Below are positions 1-10,653 of a DNA stretch of 64,000 nt, in pieces; within the stretch, counting starts at the first letter, position 1, and every line of letters begins with the position of its first letter. This DNA is from Saprospiraceae bacterium (GTDB lineage Bacteria; Bacteroidota; Bacteroidia; Chitinophagales; Saprospiraceae): assembly GCA_020631235.1 (NCBI GenBank), contig JAHDHQ010000001.1, positions 49,758 through 113,757 on the forward strand, in the 5' to 3' direction. The notes beneath the pieces are model-generated. The model saw only the letters and a program-made list of their open reading frames with translations, was not told the DNA's origin and did not search any database. The position numbers were made by a program, and so were the translations under genes.

Positions 1-479
1 AAAACTGCAAAAATGATGGATTCAGACCATTCTCGCAAAACTGATTTTTTGTATGGATTTTCTTTTACTAAACGTTTGTATAAACGATCATTCTTGCTAT
101 CCGAAGCTTCTTTTAGTTTCTCTTTATACTCGGCTTCTAAAATAAAATTTTTACCAATGTACTTGTCCTTTGGGTTTTTGGCTATTTGATAAAGAATTAT
201 AGGTGGCAACACCACGGCTAGAAAGCTGTCAAACCAAGAATATCTACCAAAAGACCTAACTAAATTAATCATTAAACCTGCATAGACAAATATACCCACA
301 ATAGGAATCAACAACAACCATGCTCGCCACTTTGGACGACCAATAATATCATTTACTTCAGCAAAGTTAATACCTGGAATCAGTCCTAACTTAGCTTCTT
401 TATTGACTTTGGGAAATAATAGATACAAACCTACTGAAATACCCAATAACATGAGTAAAAAGAAGAATAATACAATCAC
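1..479 (-). CDS. lepB: Signal peptidase I, N-terminal part (cut by window edge)
   Basis: The minus-strand frame is open from a GTG at 479 to the left edge (about 159 codons), with an in-frame TAA just upstream. The translation starts with a hydrophobic helix, then a GRPKWRAW segment, a second helix, RSFGRYSWFDSFLAVV, a third helix, and a KKSVLREWSESIIFAV stretch at the cut edge. This layout is that of Bacteroidota LepB proteins, which carry extra N-terminal membrane helices before the S26 peptidase domain. The Ser/Lys catalytic residues would lie outside the window. It should remove Sec signal peptides at the inner membrane. An ATG at 452 is an alternative start but would trim the first helix. 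Confidence 0.7.
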   Translation of the reverse strand, partial: MIVLFFFLLMLLGISVGLYLLFPKVNKEAKLGLIPGINFAEVNDIIGRPKWRAWLLLIPIVGIFVYAGLMINLVRSFGRYSWFDSFLAVVLPPIILYQIAKNPKDKYIGKNFILEAEYKEKLKEASDSKNDRLYKRLVKENPYKKSVLREWSESIIFAV

Positions 480-581
480 TAGTTACAATTATTTTTAACA
501 AATATACAAAGCCCTCAGCTTAGTAAAGACTAAATAAGATAGCGGCACTAAATAGCTAGATAAAATAAGCCCCAAATGGTA

Positions 582-1520
582 CTAATAGCTTAAATCTGTA
601 TGATAAGTTAATATCAATTCAAATCCTGGGCCGGCATTGACTAACTCTTGAGTTACGTTCAGGTTCCCTGCAACGCCTACCTTCATGTAAGAATATTTAC
701 TTCCAATGTCTCGAATGTAAAAACCTGATTGGAAAAAGATATCATTGACGGTAGAGTAGGAAAGACCTACCCAAAAGGAATCATTATAGTCGTAATTTGC
801 CGTAAGTATAATGTCTAATAATTGTGGTGACGTATAATTCACAGCAGCTGATAACTCCCAAAAACTTATTCTATTGTAAAGCTTAGTACCAATGTGTCCA
901 AACAAATGTACCTGGCGCTTAAAATCATTATTTTGAATTAACAAATTTGTACTCACAGCCTGCATAAAGGCTAAACCCACAAAGAATGAATTTCCTTGAT
1001 ATTCTCTTTGGTTGGATATATAAGAAAAGCCAGCTCCTGCTGCTGGATAGAATTTGGAATTCCTATTGATTAATAAAAGTGGATCTCCTCCTTCTCGATA
1101 AATCTCTTCAGTTGCATTAAAACTAAACTGGGTGCCACGAGCCTTTATACCTAAACTTACTTGATCATACCGGAAGAGTAATGAATTAATTTTATAATTA
1201 TAATTTATGACAATACTATTATTAGTAATAGGCCCAGCCTTATCAGAATAAATTGCTCCTCCCAAAGCCATATTTTGTTTCCTAAATGGGTATTGTATGC
1301 TTGCATACATTAACCTTGGTGCTTTCTTAGTGCCTATGCCTAACCATTGCTGCCTAAAGTAAACGCTACCTATCATTTCATCTCCGGTGGCATTAAATGC
1401 TGGATTCCAAATGTGCTTAGTATCAGTGAATGCACTGGCATATGGAAATTGCTGGGCGCTTATATTGCTTGCTATCATTATGAAAAAGCAGACATGAATA
1501 AGTGTTTTAATCGTTTTCAT
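582..1520 (-). CDS. PorP/SprF family type IX secretion membrane protein
   Basis: A 312-residue protein with a signal peptide (about residues 1-22, ending ISAQ) followed by alternating beta strands typical of an outer-membrane barrel. The start QQFPYASAFTDTKHIWNPAFNATG matches the PorP/SprF family, where the region after the signal reads as a short strand then a WNPA-like motif. Family members help deliver or anchor giant T9SS substrates such as SprB to the cell surface. It lies 22 bp downstream of the 2,150-residue T9SS protein on the same strand, the usual substrate-then-PorP/SprF order, so the two are probably cotranscribed and this protein probably serves that neighbour. Confidence 0.85.
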   Translation of the reverse strand: MKTIKTLIHVCFFIMIASNISAQQFPYASAFTDTKHIWNPAFNATGDEMIGSVYFRQQWLGIGTKKAPRLMYASIQYPFRKQNMALGGAIYSDKAGPITNNSIVINYNYKINSLLFRYDQVSLGIKARGTQFSFNATEEIYREGGDPLLLINRNSKFYPAAGAGFSYISNQREYQGNSFFVGLAFMQAVSTNLLIQNNDFKRQVHLFGHIGTKLYNRISFWELSAAVNYTSPQLLDIILTANYDYNDSFWVGLSYSTVNDIFFQSGFYIRDIGSKYSYMKVGVAGNLNVTQELVNAGPGFELILTYHTDLSY

Positions 1521-1542
1521 ATTATATACTTTAATGATAGTT

Positions 1543-4500
1543 CTAATTATCTCTGGTTATCGTTATGGTGTTTTTAATGGAGTATTCACCAAATTTTAAT
1601 ATGTAATAATAAACATCAGCTGGTAAGACTATTCCTCCGTTAGCACCATCCCATAATTCACCATCTAACTGGTATCCATCTTGTTGATAAACTATATTTC
1701 CCCATCGATTAAAAATAACCAATTGACTATCGGAAAAAGCTTCTAATCCATCGAAAATAAGTTCATCATTTATTCCATCTCCATTAGGTGTTATTATAGA
1801 AATTGCCTCCACAAGATCCTCTGGATTGATAAACACATTAACCCTAACAGAATCTGTGTAGACACAGCCATTTTCATCTATTATTTGAACTCCAAATGTG
1901 GTAGAGTCAGAGACTATTGCGGTTGGTTGTGCTATTTCATTTGAGCCTTGTATTAAAGCTATATGATCCCAATAGTATTCTTCTCCGCCGAAAGCTCGAA
2001 GTGTAAAAGGCGCTCCAGATATAACCGTTGTGTCAGGCATAACACCTACTTCCACTGGTTGAAAAACAGTTATGGTTACATCAGTACTAGCTTGATTATT
2101 AGGACATTCATCAGAAACAGTCACGCTGTAAGTCGTAGTTTCTGTAGGATAAGCTATAACGTTAGCTATAGAGTCTGAACTTAGTGTACTGGCATTATCC
2201 CAACTAAAATCGGGCCCACCTATGGCTTGAAGCAATAAAGAATCTCCAAAGCATATTTCAGTTTGACTCGGGAATATTTCTGCTTCTGTAATAGGTGTCG
2301 AGAAAAACACGCCAATAGTGTCTCTCGTGATACAACCATCATTTTTTACTTGTAATATAAAATCAACAGCACCTTCATATGGGCCTCCAGCTTCTAATGT
2401 AATGATCGGATCCAGTGAACTATTAGGAAACCACAAATACTCTTCATAATTACCTGTTGCATCGATCACCACTTGTTCTCCTGGACACACTAAAAGATCT
2501 TCTCCTAAATCTAGTGGATCCACCATACCTTCATCCACAAAGGCATTTAATGTATCCGCACATATATCATTGGTAACAATAACCGTATAATCACCACCCA
2601 TTTCAGCCACATAGGAATCTTCGTTTGCATTATCAATGAGCATATCGTTTAAAAACCACTGATAAGAATAAGATTGGAATTCATCAAAAACAAACATTTC
2701 TACTGACTCGCCAGAACAAATAGCTAAGGAGTCTAACCATCCAAGAGTTTCTGGAGTGTTTGCAATGAAGATTGTCTTAGTATCAAATGTAAAACAGTCA
2801 GGGTCATCTTTAAAAATCTTTACTGTAATATCTATAAAACTAAGGCTCTCATCAGTTTCATAATAAATAGTATTATCATTTTCACCCACTAAAACTTCAG
2901 AACCAATGGTCCATTCATGGGTAAAGCCCTCTATTCCTGTGGTTATTTCGACTATATTACCACCACAGACGGTAGTATCTATTCCTAAATCGACCATTGG
3001 TGGATCTTCGAAAACAACTGTAATACTATCAGAATAAAAACAATTAGCTACGGGTTCGTAGCCTTCCATATAATACACTCCATCTGTTGTCACGTTAACA
3101 CTCACCGCATCTACCTCAAAAGGATCTTCTTCTCCCACTTTATACCAAGCAATATTATTAGGGAATGCCTCACCGTCGCATTGGGTATAAATGATAGTCA
3201 AACCATTACCACTCGATAAGCAACCAAATAAAGTATCGATTCCATCGTTTAAGCAGAACTTAAAATCAACAAAGTCTAGCGAAACTTCCGCACTCACTTC
3301 GCAATTACCGTCATTGGCAATGATCCCATAATTTCCATCTTCTGTGACAGTAATTTCATTGGTCTCTTCTCCGGCTATTGGATTGGTGGGATCCGTTAAA
3401 TACCACGAATAGGTGACTCCATCTTCTGGATCTTCTCCAGTAGTCAAAACAAAATCTTCACCCTCACATGCTCTTTGGAAATCTTCTCCAATATCCACGT
3501 TGGGTGCTGGAACAATGATTACCTCAATTGTATCTCTGAAAAAACAATTATTAATATTTGGATGAGCAGTCTCACCAATATAAAAACCACCTTCTGTAAC
3601 CTCTAAGTCTTTGAGGTCCGAATATGCACCTACTTCAATCGGTCCATTTGAACAAGGTAAAGTTTCGCAATAAAACCAAGCAATATTACTTGCCGAAATT
3701 GAGGTAGTGAATATAGTTCCTGTAGTACCTTCACAAACTTCTAAAACTTGATCAGTTTCAAACGAAGGTGTTATCATAAAATTTAAAGAAACAGAATCAG
3801 TAGATGTACATCCTGTGTTTGGACTAGTAACGTCCACAACATAAGTACCCGTTTCTTCAGCTGTAATCACACTGGTTTCTTCGAATAAGTTAGGACCTAT
3901 CCATTGATATTCCGCGCCTATTTCGGCTGTGTTTGCTGTCAATATAACCGCGTCACCTTCACACAATTCTTGATTGGGATCTGTGCTCGTTTGTAACAAA
4001 AAATTAGGCGGATCAACCTCTGAAATACAAATAGTATCTCGACCTACACATCCATTACTCTCAATCATTGCAATTAACTTACCCGATTCTGTAACATCGT
4101 AAGCTCCTAAAATATCACTGGTATCTAACTCTAAACCATTATCAAATACCCAACCCACATTTATAGAAACATCCGTAAATGCTTCAATCAACAAACTTGA
4201 GCCTCTGCATAAAGTAGTGTCACTACCACCATCTATCACAACTTCAATAGATTCTTCGAAAGTGACATCAATGGTTTCCTGTGCTGAACATTGATTTTGA
4301 TCAATAACTGTTAAAGTGTATGTATCATTACTAAAGAAGGAAGCTTCAAAACCTGAAGAAACTTCATCACCATTGCTATCTGTCCAGCTTATATTATCTA
4401 AATCTAGAGCTGTGTTTGCAATTCCTGTTATATTTATAAAGTCTATACCACACACCGTTGTATCTGTTGTAGGCAAAATTAATTCTGGTGATGGTGTTAC

Positions 4501-7500
4501 GATTACTTCTATAGTATCAGAAGCTGTACAAGCAAGGTTACCGACTGTAACAATATAGGTACCTGAAATTTCAATATCCACAGAAGTGTTTATGGTACTT
4601 GATTCAATAAAAGTAGTATCACTTTGATCAAAATTAATGATTTGCCACTCATAAAATAGAGCGCCGGTTTGATTAGGAGTTAACTCGTATACAGGTGAAG
4701 AACAAATGGTAAATGGGTCTTCTTCTACAAATGAAACCGTTGGCGCAGGTGTTAAATTCACTTCTGCTGCTGCCATATCTGAACAACCTACATCATCAAA
4801 AACAGTCAAAAAATAGGTCCCACTTTCAGTTGGAATTATAGGGTTGCCAGAGTATGTAGTACTACTTCCTAATACAGACCATTCAAAACTAGTGGCTAAC
4901 TCACTGGTAGCCATAATTGATTCTCCTTCACATACATTAAAAACACCTGGCATACTTACTTCAATTCCAGTACTCATACTTGCATTGGTGTAGCTAAATG
5001 TATTCATACATTCGGGTACGTTTTCTACAGACACGTCTATATTCATGGTCGAGCCATCAGCAGGTAAATTGAGCAAAGTGATAAACGTTTGTGTTCCTGA
5101 CGCCGGAAAAGTCATACCATTTACTATGATATTTGATTGATCACTCGGAAAATCTGAATAATAAACAATGAAATTTTGATTGTATGTTTCGGTATCTAAA
5201 CAAGAAGATTCGGGAAATGGTACAATGGAATCAATAGAACAAGCCATAAGCTCATTTACAATAAGTAATTTAAAATCCTCTGAAGCCAAAACACAATTTC
5301 CTGCATCCAATAGGCTTTGTAGATCGCTGCCTACGAGTGTGCTAAGATCAACATTACTTGGTGGTTCAGGTCCAGAAACTTTATAAGTTATAGCATGTGT
5401 ATTGTATTCTCCTGGTGGTAAAGTGGTAAAGTCTGCGTCTGTGTTTGCAGCTTCAATCAATCCAGTTACATTATTAACCGCAATATACCCTGTGGCATAA
5501 TCAGGTTCATGATTTGAAAGCGTATAAAAACTTCCTCCATCATTGGGAAAAATATTCATAGTGAAATTGGTTCCTTGCTGAGCACCTGCTGTAGTCATCA
5601 CATATGTTTCACATCGCTGTAAATTTACACTCAAGTCACCAGACAAAAAGTATCCTCCCGAAGTTAAATAGCTTAGATTAGTACCGATTAAATTTGGACA
5701 TGCATTATCAAAATCTAAACCATTCAAAGTGTATATACTAATAAATTCATCCGATTGCGAACGGCTGAAAGTATAATTTCCATCTTGACTTACTTGGAAA
5801 GTATCCAGTTCAGTCCTTCTTGTGATCCAAACTCCACAATCGTCATTTTCATTGATCCCATAAAAATTAAGGATGGGATCACTAGTGGTTATATCTATGT
5901 CTAATTCGAAACTAATATCGGCTACGATTCCAAAGGGATCTAACGCAAAAACTGGATCTCCAACATCACCTGTCACTGTTTCAGTATCACATACAACCAT
6001 ATCTGTTGCAACACAAGAAGAATTAATAGTAAAAAAACCATCACTAACATTATAAAACTGAATGCAGTCATTATCGGAGCACTTAACCATAATCTTTGCC
6101 TTGTCAGTCGGCGGTATGGATAAGGGTAATGGTCCAAAATAGGTTTGGTTGATGTAATTTACCCCTGTGGCGATAACATAATCAAAACTAAAACCTCCAT
6201 TAGTCGACAAAAGTATATCGACTTCATCACAAAGCATGGAAGATCCATTCATATCCCAATTTGCTTTTGCTTCTCCTCCTACATCCCATACTTCAACACC
6301 TGTAGGATAGGTTACCAATAATGGACCATCATCATCGATAGTTACATCAATACTGTCAGTGTTTATAGCTGCGCCATCCCTAACTGTATAATGAAAATCC
6401 AATTCTCTCGGTACATTGGATAAAATATCAAAGTCATTAGGTATGTTATTTACAACTTCATACAATCTTGGGAAATACCTTGATGGACTGCTACTGGGAG
6501 GATAACTTCTAAATATGGGCGAAAAGAAATTGTTAGCTGCATTTGTTGATATAAAGCCTTGTGGACCTCCATTATCAAATTGCTCCCAGCAGTGTCTCAA
6601 GATATCTCCATCAGCATCTGCTGCCTCTCCAGTTAAAATAAAGGGAGTAGATCTTGGAATAACAATATTGTTTATTCCACATGGATTTGCATCAATTTCT
6701 GGAATATTATTTCCACTTAATTGGTTATTAGCACAATCAGGAATAGCGGTCTCTATAAAATCGATCATTTGCAGTAGACTGGCTGAATGAAAATAATCAT
6801 CCGCTTCACCTCCTGGAGTTATGTTTTGTGAGGTTTCACAAATGCCTCTATAGGACATTATAGTTGTTCCACTCCCAATCTCATAAGCCGTTTCAGCAGT
6901 GTAAGCTCCATCACAAGAACCACCTGAGCCTTTGAAGGTGTGAGTTGCACCAAACTGATGTCCGAACTCATGACAAGCTAATCTTATAAAACGATTCAAA
7001 GAATTAGATTCAAAATTACCACTCCAACCAGCAGCCTTATTTATGCCTACCATTCCATCATCAGGTGATTCGTCAGAGGCGTACGTTTGCTCACTACACA
7101 CAGAACGCAATAAGGCTACACCGCCACTTGACCATCCTTCTGCCTCTGGGTCTGAATATAAATGAAAAACGTGTCCAATATCAAATGTACTATTATCAAA
7201 TAAAGACGCTACCACCTCTGATGCTTGGTTGGTTCTACTATCGCCTCCAAAATTATTTGGTGTAAATGGATCATTGGGATTTGTATAGACAAAAGGCATA
7301 GCAGCTGGTACTAAATTTATCGACATCTCCATATTATATATCAATGAAATCCCATCTAATATTGCAAGAGCGTAGGCCTCAGATTGTGCTCCTTGAAAAC
7401 TAAAAAATTCATAGGTACAAGCCACCGCAACTCGGTAAGTCCTTAATATTTCTCCATTTTCAGTGCGTGTCGATTTCTTGCTTGACAAATCGGCACCAGC

Positions 7501-7995
7501 TAATTTTAAAACTTCAAGATCTTGCTCATGCGAATTTCCACAAGCTGTATGATTGTGCCCTTCATGGTGATCGTTTCCATTTGCAAATAGATATTGACCT
7601 TTATTAGTAGGGCTAGGAGAGAAGCTTATTAAGCCATTTTCTGTGTATATAGAATAAAAAACACCATAAGGTGTTAACAAACATCTTCCATTCGTTATTT
7701 GACCATTTACTTGAGCGATGGAATATGATTTATAAGCAGATTTTTCAAATTCTTTCGTTAAAAACTCGTTTTCAATTAATAGAAGATCCATTGGTTTTTG
7801 GTCAATATCAGGAACCGTAATACTAACTTGTTCGCCAAATGATGCACGGTTAATCAGGTCATTATGATCAAAACTGATTTCTTGATTGTATTCGTGAAAT
7901 CCCTCATGCGATAAATATCGTTGCGCATCAATGGTAATCGGAGCAAAGAAATACCAAATACTAATGGCGAATATTGATTGTATGCTTAACTTCAT
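1543..7995 (-). CDS. Giant secreted reprolysin-like metalloprotease with T9SS type B sorting domain
   Basis: A 2,150-residue secreted protein. A signal peptide covers about residues 1-24. A reprolysin-type zincin domain contains HEFGHQFGATH at 342-352 (zinc ligands H342, H346, H352; catalytic E343) and a Met-turn (TTIMSYRG) near 375. The middle consists of many Ig/PKD-like modules with repeated Cys pairs and phrases of the type SGTYxVTV. The last about 90 residues (ITPNGDGINDELIFDG, FNRWGNIVY, WDG, ADVYYYIL) form the gliding-motility/T9SS type B C-terminal domain. It should cross the outer membrane by T9SS and act at the surface or outside the cell. The following gene encodes a PorP/SprF protein. 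The substrate is unknown. Confidence 0.85.
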   Translation of the reverse strand: MKLSIQSIFAISIWYFFAPITIDAQRYLSHEGFHEYNQEISFDHNDLINRASFGEQVSITVPDIDQKPMDLLLIENEFLTKEFEKSAYKSYSIAQVNGQITNGRCLLTPYGVFYSIYTENGLISFSPSPTNKGQYLFANGNDHHEGHNHTACGNSHEQDLEVLKLAGADLSSKKSTRTENGEILRTYRVAVACTYEFFSFQGAQSEAYALAILDGISLIYNMEMSINLVPAAMPFVYTNPNDPFTPNNFGGDSRTNQASEVVASLFDNSTFDIGHVFHLYSDPEAEGWSSGGVALLRSVCSEQTYASDESPDDGMVGINKAAGWSGNFESNSLNRFIRLACHEFGHQFGATHTFKGSGGSCDGAYTAETAYEIGSGTTIMSYRGICETSQNITPGGEADDYFHSASLLQMIDFIETAIPDCANNQLSGNNIPEIDANPCGINNIVIPRSTPFILTGEAADADGDILRHCWEQFDNGGPQGFISTNAANNFFSPIFRSYPPSSSPSRYFPRLYEVVNNIPNDFDILSNVPRELDFHYTVRDGAAINTDSIDVTIDDDGPLLVTYPTGVEVWDVGGEAKANWDMNGSSMLCDEVDILLSTNGGFSFDYVIATGVNYINQTYFGPLPLSIPPTDKAKIMVKCSDNDCIQFYNVSDGFFTINSSCVATDMVVCDTETVTGDVGDPVFALDPFGIVADISFELDIDITTSDPILNFYGINENDDCGVWITRRTELDTFQVSQDGNYTFSRSQSDEFISIYTLNGLDFDNACPNLIGTNLSYLTSGGYFLSGDLSVNLQRCETYVMTTAGAQQGTNFTMNIFPNDGGSFYTLSNHEPDYATGYIAVNNVTGLIEAANTDADFTTLPPGEYNTHAITYKVSGPEPPSNVDLSTLVGSDLQSLLDAGNCVLASEDFKLLIVNELMACSIDSIVPFPESSCLDTETYNQNFIVYYSDFPSDQSNIIVNGMTFPASGTQTFITLLNLPADGSTMNIDVSVENVPECMNTFSYTNASMSTGIEVSMPGVFNVCEGESIMATSELATSFEWSVLGSSTTYSGNPIIPTESGTYFLTVFDDVGCSDMAAAEVNLTPAPTVSFVEEDPFTICSSPVYELTPNQTGALFYEWQIINFDQSDTTFIESSTINTSVDIEISGTYIVTVGNLACTASDTIEVIVTPSPELILPTTDTTVCGIDFINITGIANTALDLDNISWTDSNGDEVSSGFEASFFSNDTYTLTVIDQNQCSAQETIDVTFEESIEVVIDGGSDTTLCRGSSLLIEAFTDVSINVGWVFDNGLELDTSDILGAYDVTESGKLIAMIESNGCVGRDTICISEVDPPNFLLQTSTDPNQELCEGDAVILTANTAEIGAEYQWIGPNLFEETSVITAEETGTYVVDVTSPNTGCTSTDSVSLNFMITPSFETDQVLEVCEGTTGTIFTTSISASNIAWFYCETLPCSNGPIEVGAYSDLKDLEVTEGGFYIGETAHPNINNCFFRDTIEVIIVPAPNVDIGEDFQRACEGEDFVLTTGEDPEDGVTYSWYLTDPTNPIAGEETNEITVTEDGNYGIIANDGNCEVSAEVSLDFVDFKFCLNDGIDTLFGCLSSGNGLTIIYTQCDGEAFPNNIAWYKVGEEDPFEVDAVSVNVTTDGVYYMEGYEPVANCFYSDSITVVFEDPPMVDLGIDTTVCGGNIVEITTGIEGFTHEWTIGSEVLVGENDNTIYYETDESLSFIDITVKIFKDDPDCFTFDTKTIFIANTPETLGWLDSLAICSGESVEMFVFDEFQSYSYQWFLNDMLIDNANEDSYVAEMGGDYTVIVTNDICADTLNAFVDEGMVDPLDLGEDLLVCPGEQVVIDATGNYEEYLWFPNSSLDPIITLEAGGPYEGAVDFILQVKNDGCITRDTIGVFFSTPITEAEIFPSQTEICFGDSLLLQAIGGPDFSWDNASTLSSDSIANVIAYPTETTTYSVTVSDECPNNQASTDVTITVFQPVEVGVMPDTTVISGAPFTLRAFGGEEYYWDHIALIQGSNEIAQPTAIVSDSTTFGVQIIDENGCVYTDSVRVNVFINPEDLVEAISIITPNGDGINDELIFDGLEAFSDSQLVIFNRWGNIVYQQDGYQLDGELWDGANGGIVLPADVYYYILKFGEYSIKNTITITRDN

Positions 7996-8041
7996 TAAAG
8001 TTTAATTACCTAGGTATAAAATAAAAACAAATATTAAAAAA

Positions 8042-8713
8042 TTATATATCTAAAGCACTAAGAAAACCATATTTTAATTGAGAAATAGCGGCTTCAATAG
8101 CCCAGTTTTCTCTATTTCTTGGTTCCACATAGTTAGAGATCGCTCTTAATTGAATGCACGGAATGTGCATCATGTTGCAAAAGTATAGTACAGAAAAACC
8201 CTCCATAGATTCTATTTCTGCTTCTTTGAAAGCTTTTTTAGTTTTTTCAATGCTGCTCAAACTTCCTGAAACTTTATTGACAGTAAGTCCGACACACTTC
8301 TTAAACGGGAGTTTAAAATCATCCTTATTATGCACCCAACCAATTTGATAAGGGAACATATTGCCATCACTTAATTCTAAATCAAAAACACTTGTAAAAG
8401 AACCATCAGCTTCTTCTACACCTAAGTCAGCATTCCTATCCTTTATTACTTCCACGACAGTTCCAAGTTCTATATTTGTATCATAGCTTCCAGCAATTCC
8501 TACTTGAATAATACGGTCTATATTCTCTATATGCGGATATCTGCACAGAGCAAACATACAAGCAACCATCCCAACACCTGTGATTAGTACATCTATTTCG
8601 TCACTTCCTAATTTGAAACGACGGTAAGACAATTTCTGTCCATTCTCTTCTAAATGTTTTATTATAGGGGCAATCTCATATGGTGTGGCCGCAACCAGTA
8701 AAATCCTTTTCAT
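8042..8713 (-). CDS. mqnB: Futalosine hydrolase-like nucleosidase
   Basis: A 223-residue protein of the MTA/SAH nucleosidase / purine phosphorylase fold. The start MKRILLVAATPYEIAPI, the GVGMVACMFAL motif and the IIQVGIAGSYD segment match futalosine hydrolases. ESMEGFSVLYFCNM near residue 153 corresponds to the family's M-E-G substrate pocket, and QLRAISNYVEPRNRENW to the C-terminal segment. MqnB removes hypoxanthine from futalosine in the alternative menaquinone pathway, which many Bacteroidota use. It is cytosolic and appears monocistronic between two secreted-protein genes. A general MTA nucleosidase is the alternative reading. Confidence 0.75.
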   Translation of the reverse strand: MKRILLVAATPYEIAPIIKHLEENGQKLSYRRFKLGSDEIDVLITGVGMVACMFALCRYPHIENIDRIIQVGIAGSYDTNIELGTVVEVIKDRNADLGVEEADGSFTSVFDLELSDGNMFPYQIGWVHNKDDFKLPFKKCVGLTVNKVSGSLSSIEKTKKAFKEAEIESMEGFSVLYFCNMMHIPCIQLRAISNYVEPRNRENWAIEAAISQLKYGFLSALDI

Positions 8714-8808
8714 CTGTGTGTTTTGATCTAAATGCTCAAAATATAAGTGAGCTACATTGGGGAAGCTAATACAATAACCAATTTAACTATTTATTATTGT
8801 TTTAACAC

Positions 8809-9660
8809 TTAATTTGCATCCGAAGATTGTTTTTTAGGGCGCTTATATATTATACTTATACCTGGCGTGATGCCTAATGATTCATGAACAACGAAAGCCA
8901 TATCTATATTGAAAATATCCTTCCAAATATAGCCTGCTCCAAAACTGTAAGAACCTTCGTTTACTGAAGTATTATAACCCACCCGCAACATCAGATTGTC
9001 TAAGATTGCATAAGAAACTCCTCCTCTAAAACTGGGTCTCTGATCGATAAATTGATCAACTTCAGCGGCCAAAATGACCTTCATAGATGGCGTATACCTA
9101 AGGCCTAATCGAAATCTTGTTAAAACATTTTCGTCCTGAGTAATCGATATTTGGGCAGGTGAAAAAACATGAAACCCGAGCTGTACATTTTTAATAATCC
9201 CAGAGGTCAGACCGGCTTCAAAAGTGGCGACAGCAGCATTGCCAAAGGAAGTGATACTATGATTCAATACATCTATTTGGGCTCCAATATTCGTCTTTTT
9301 AGCCAATTTTCTTCCATAAGCTAAGCCCACTTTTTGTTCGCTATACACATCATTCCCATAATTTGACAAAACAATCCCAAATGATCCCGAGCGCTTTAAA
9401 GGCAAACCAATACCTACAGATACACCTGTTAAATCCGCTAAGTTAAATTTTCGTTCGGTTGCCAAAATAAATGAAGTCTGTTCTAAATCAGCTAAACTGG
9501 CTTGATTGTATAAAATACCATCAATCGAATTGTCTGCTACTCCAGTACCACCCATTCCTAAGCTTTTAGCACCAAGACTGTGTGATGATCCTTTTTGAGC
9601 AAATAGATGAACGCATGCGCCCATAAACAACAAGAAAAAAAAAGTTTTATACATTCTCAT
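8809..9660 (-). CDS. PorV/PorQ-like outer-membrane protein
   Basis: A 283-residue protein with a signal peptide (about 1-22, ending LFAQ). The next stretch, GSSHSLGAKSLGMGGTGVADNSIDGILYNQASLADLE, is the hallmark opening of PorV/PorQ/FadL-like proteins: a Gly-rich plug segment followed by NQA. The remainder alternates strands and turns, consistent with a beta-barrel of about 14 strands. PorV and PorQ attach to the T9SS translocon and process or shuttle sorting domains. No neighbour is an obvious T9SS core gene, so the exact role is uncertain. MRMYK could also start at Met3. Confidence 0.65.
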   Translation of the reverse strand: MRMYKTFFFLLFMGACVHLFAQKGSSHSLGAKSLGMGGTGVADNSIDGILYNQASLADLEQTSFILATERKFNLADLTGVSVGIGLPLKRSGSFGIVLSNYGNDVYSEQKVGLAYGRKLAKKTNIGAQIDVLNHSITSFGNAAVATFEAGLTSGIIKNVQLGFHVFSPAQISITQDENVLTRFRLGLRYTPSMKVILAAEVDQFIDQRPSFRGGVSYAILDNLMLRVGYNTSVNEGSYSFGAGYIWKDIFNIDMAFVVHESLGITPGISIIYKRPKKQSSDAN

Positions 9661-9756
9661 ATATTGAAGCTTATTAAGTTTAAACTTAAGGATTTTTGTT
9701 TAAAGTGCTATTACTTATCTATCTTTCAATTTTATAATGAATAAATAAATTAACCC

Positions 9757-10653
9757 TTGGCAAAACTCAGACAAAATCACAATCGAACGAAAGGATTTGG
9801 GAGTGGTGCAGTTAGAATAATTATCATACTTGTGGTTTTGGTGGCACTTTTGATATTGTTACCATTTTACCTATCAAACGATCGTCTTTCCAGTGAGGGC
9901 GCGCAAAGCAACTCACAAGATCCCCAAGAGCGATTTTATCTTCCCGAGGGTTCCAGTGGCCAAGTTATACATCATGCTCACTATTCTTTAGCTTATAATG
10001 AGGATAGAGAACAAGCTGACTGGGTGGCTTATCCTTTGACTAGAAGAGAACTTCAAATTAAAAATGTAAAACGTACTGATTGGTTTGAGCAGGACAAAAA
10101 AGTGATTGGTTCTTCGGCACATCATGGGGATTATAAAGGTAGTGGTTATACAAGAGGACATATGGCTCCAGCCGGAGATATGGCTTTTAGTAAACTCGCC
10201 ATGGAGGAATCTTTTCTCATGAGTAATATGTCACCCCAAATTAGAACGTTTAACAATGGAATCTGGAGAGAATTAGAAGAAAATGTTAGAGATTGGGCTT
10301 ATAAGATCGGCGAATTGTATGTTGTAAGCGGACCTGTTTTCGATGGAAAATCTAAAGAAATTGGACGTTCTAAAGTAGATGTTCCCAGTCAGTTTTATAA
10401 AATATTACTTGATCTTGAATCCAAACAACCTAAAGCTATATCCTTTTTAATTCCACACAAAAAGACAGAAAAGCCTTTGAGTGATTTTGTAGTTAGCATT
10501 GATGAACTAGAAGCTTTAACAGGTTTCGATTTTTTTGCCACTTTACTGAGCGAAGAAGAAGAACATCAGATAGAAGGAATGACCGAGCTCAATGGTTGGC
10601 CCATTAATGAATCAAAATTTAAACAACGCGTCAAACATTGGAATAATCAATAA
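9757..10653 (+). CDS. Membrane-anchored DNA/RNA non-specific endonuclease (NUC1 family)
   Basis: A 298-residue protein starting at TTG. An in-frame TAA lies two codons upstream, and no ATG occurs before the membrane helix, so TTG is the best start. A single helix spans about residues 19-40 and puts the enzyme in the periplasm. The nuclease core holds TRGHMAPAGD at 132-141 (His135 is the general base, a variant of the DRGH motif) and NNGIWRELEE near 167, whose Asn binds the metal. These enzymes degrade DNA and RNA non-specifically, for nutrient scavenging or DNA turnover. It converges with the next gene: the two stop codons are adjacent. Confidence 0.88.
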   Translation: MAKLRQNHNRTKGFGSGAVRIIIILVVLVALLILLPFYLSNDRLSSEGAQSNSQDPQERFYLPEGSSGQVIHHAHYSLAYNEDREQADWVAYPLTRRELQIKNVKRTDWFEQDKKVIGSSAHHGDYKGSGYTRGHMAPAGDMAFSKLAMEESFLMSNMSPQIRTFNNGIWRELEENVRDWAYKIGELYVVSGPVFDGKSKEIGRSKVDVPSQFYKILLDLESKQPKAISFLIPHKKTEKPLSDFVVSIDELEALTGFDFFATLLSEEEEHQIEGMTELNGWPINESKFKQRVKHWNNQ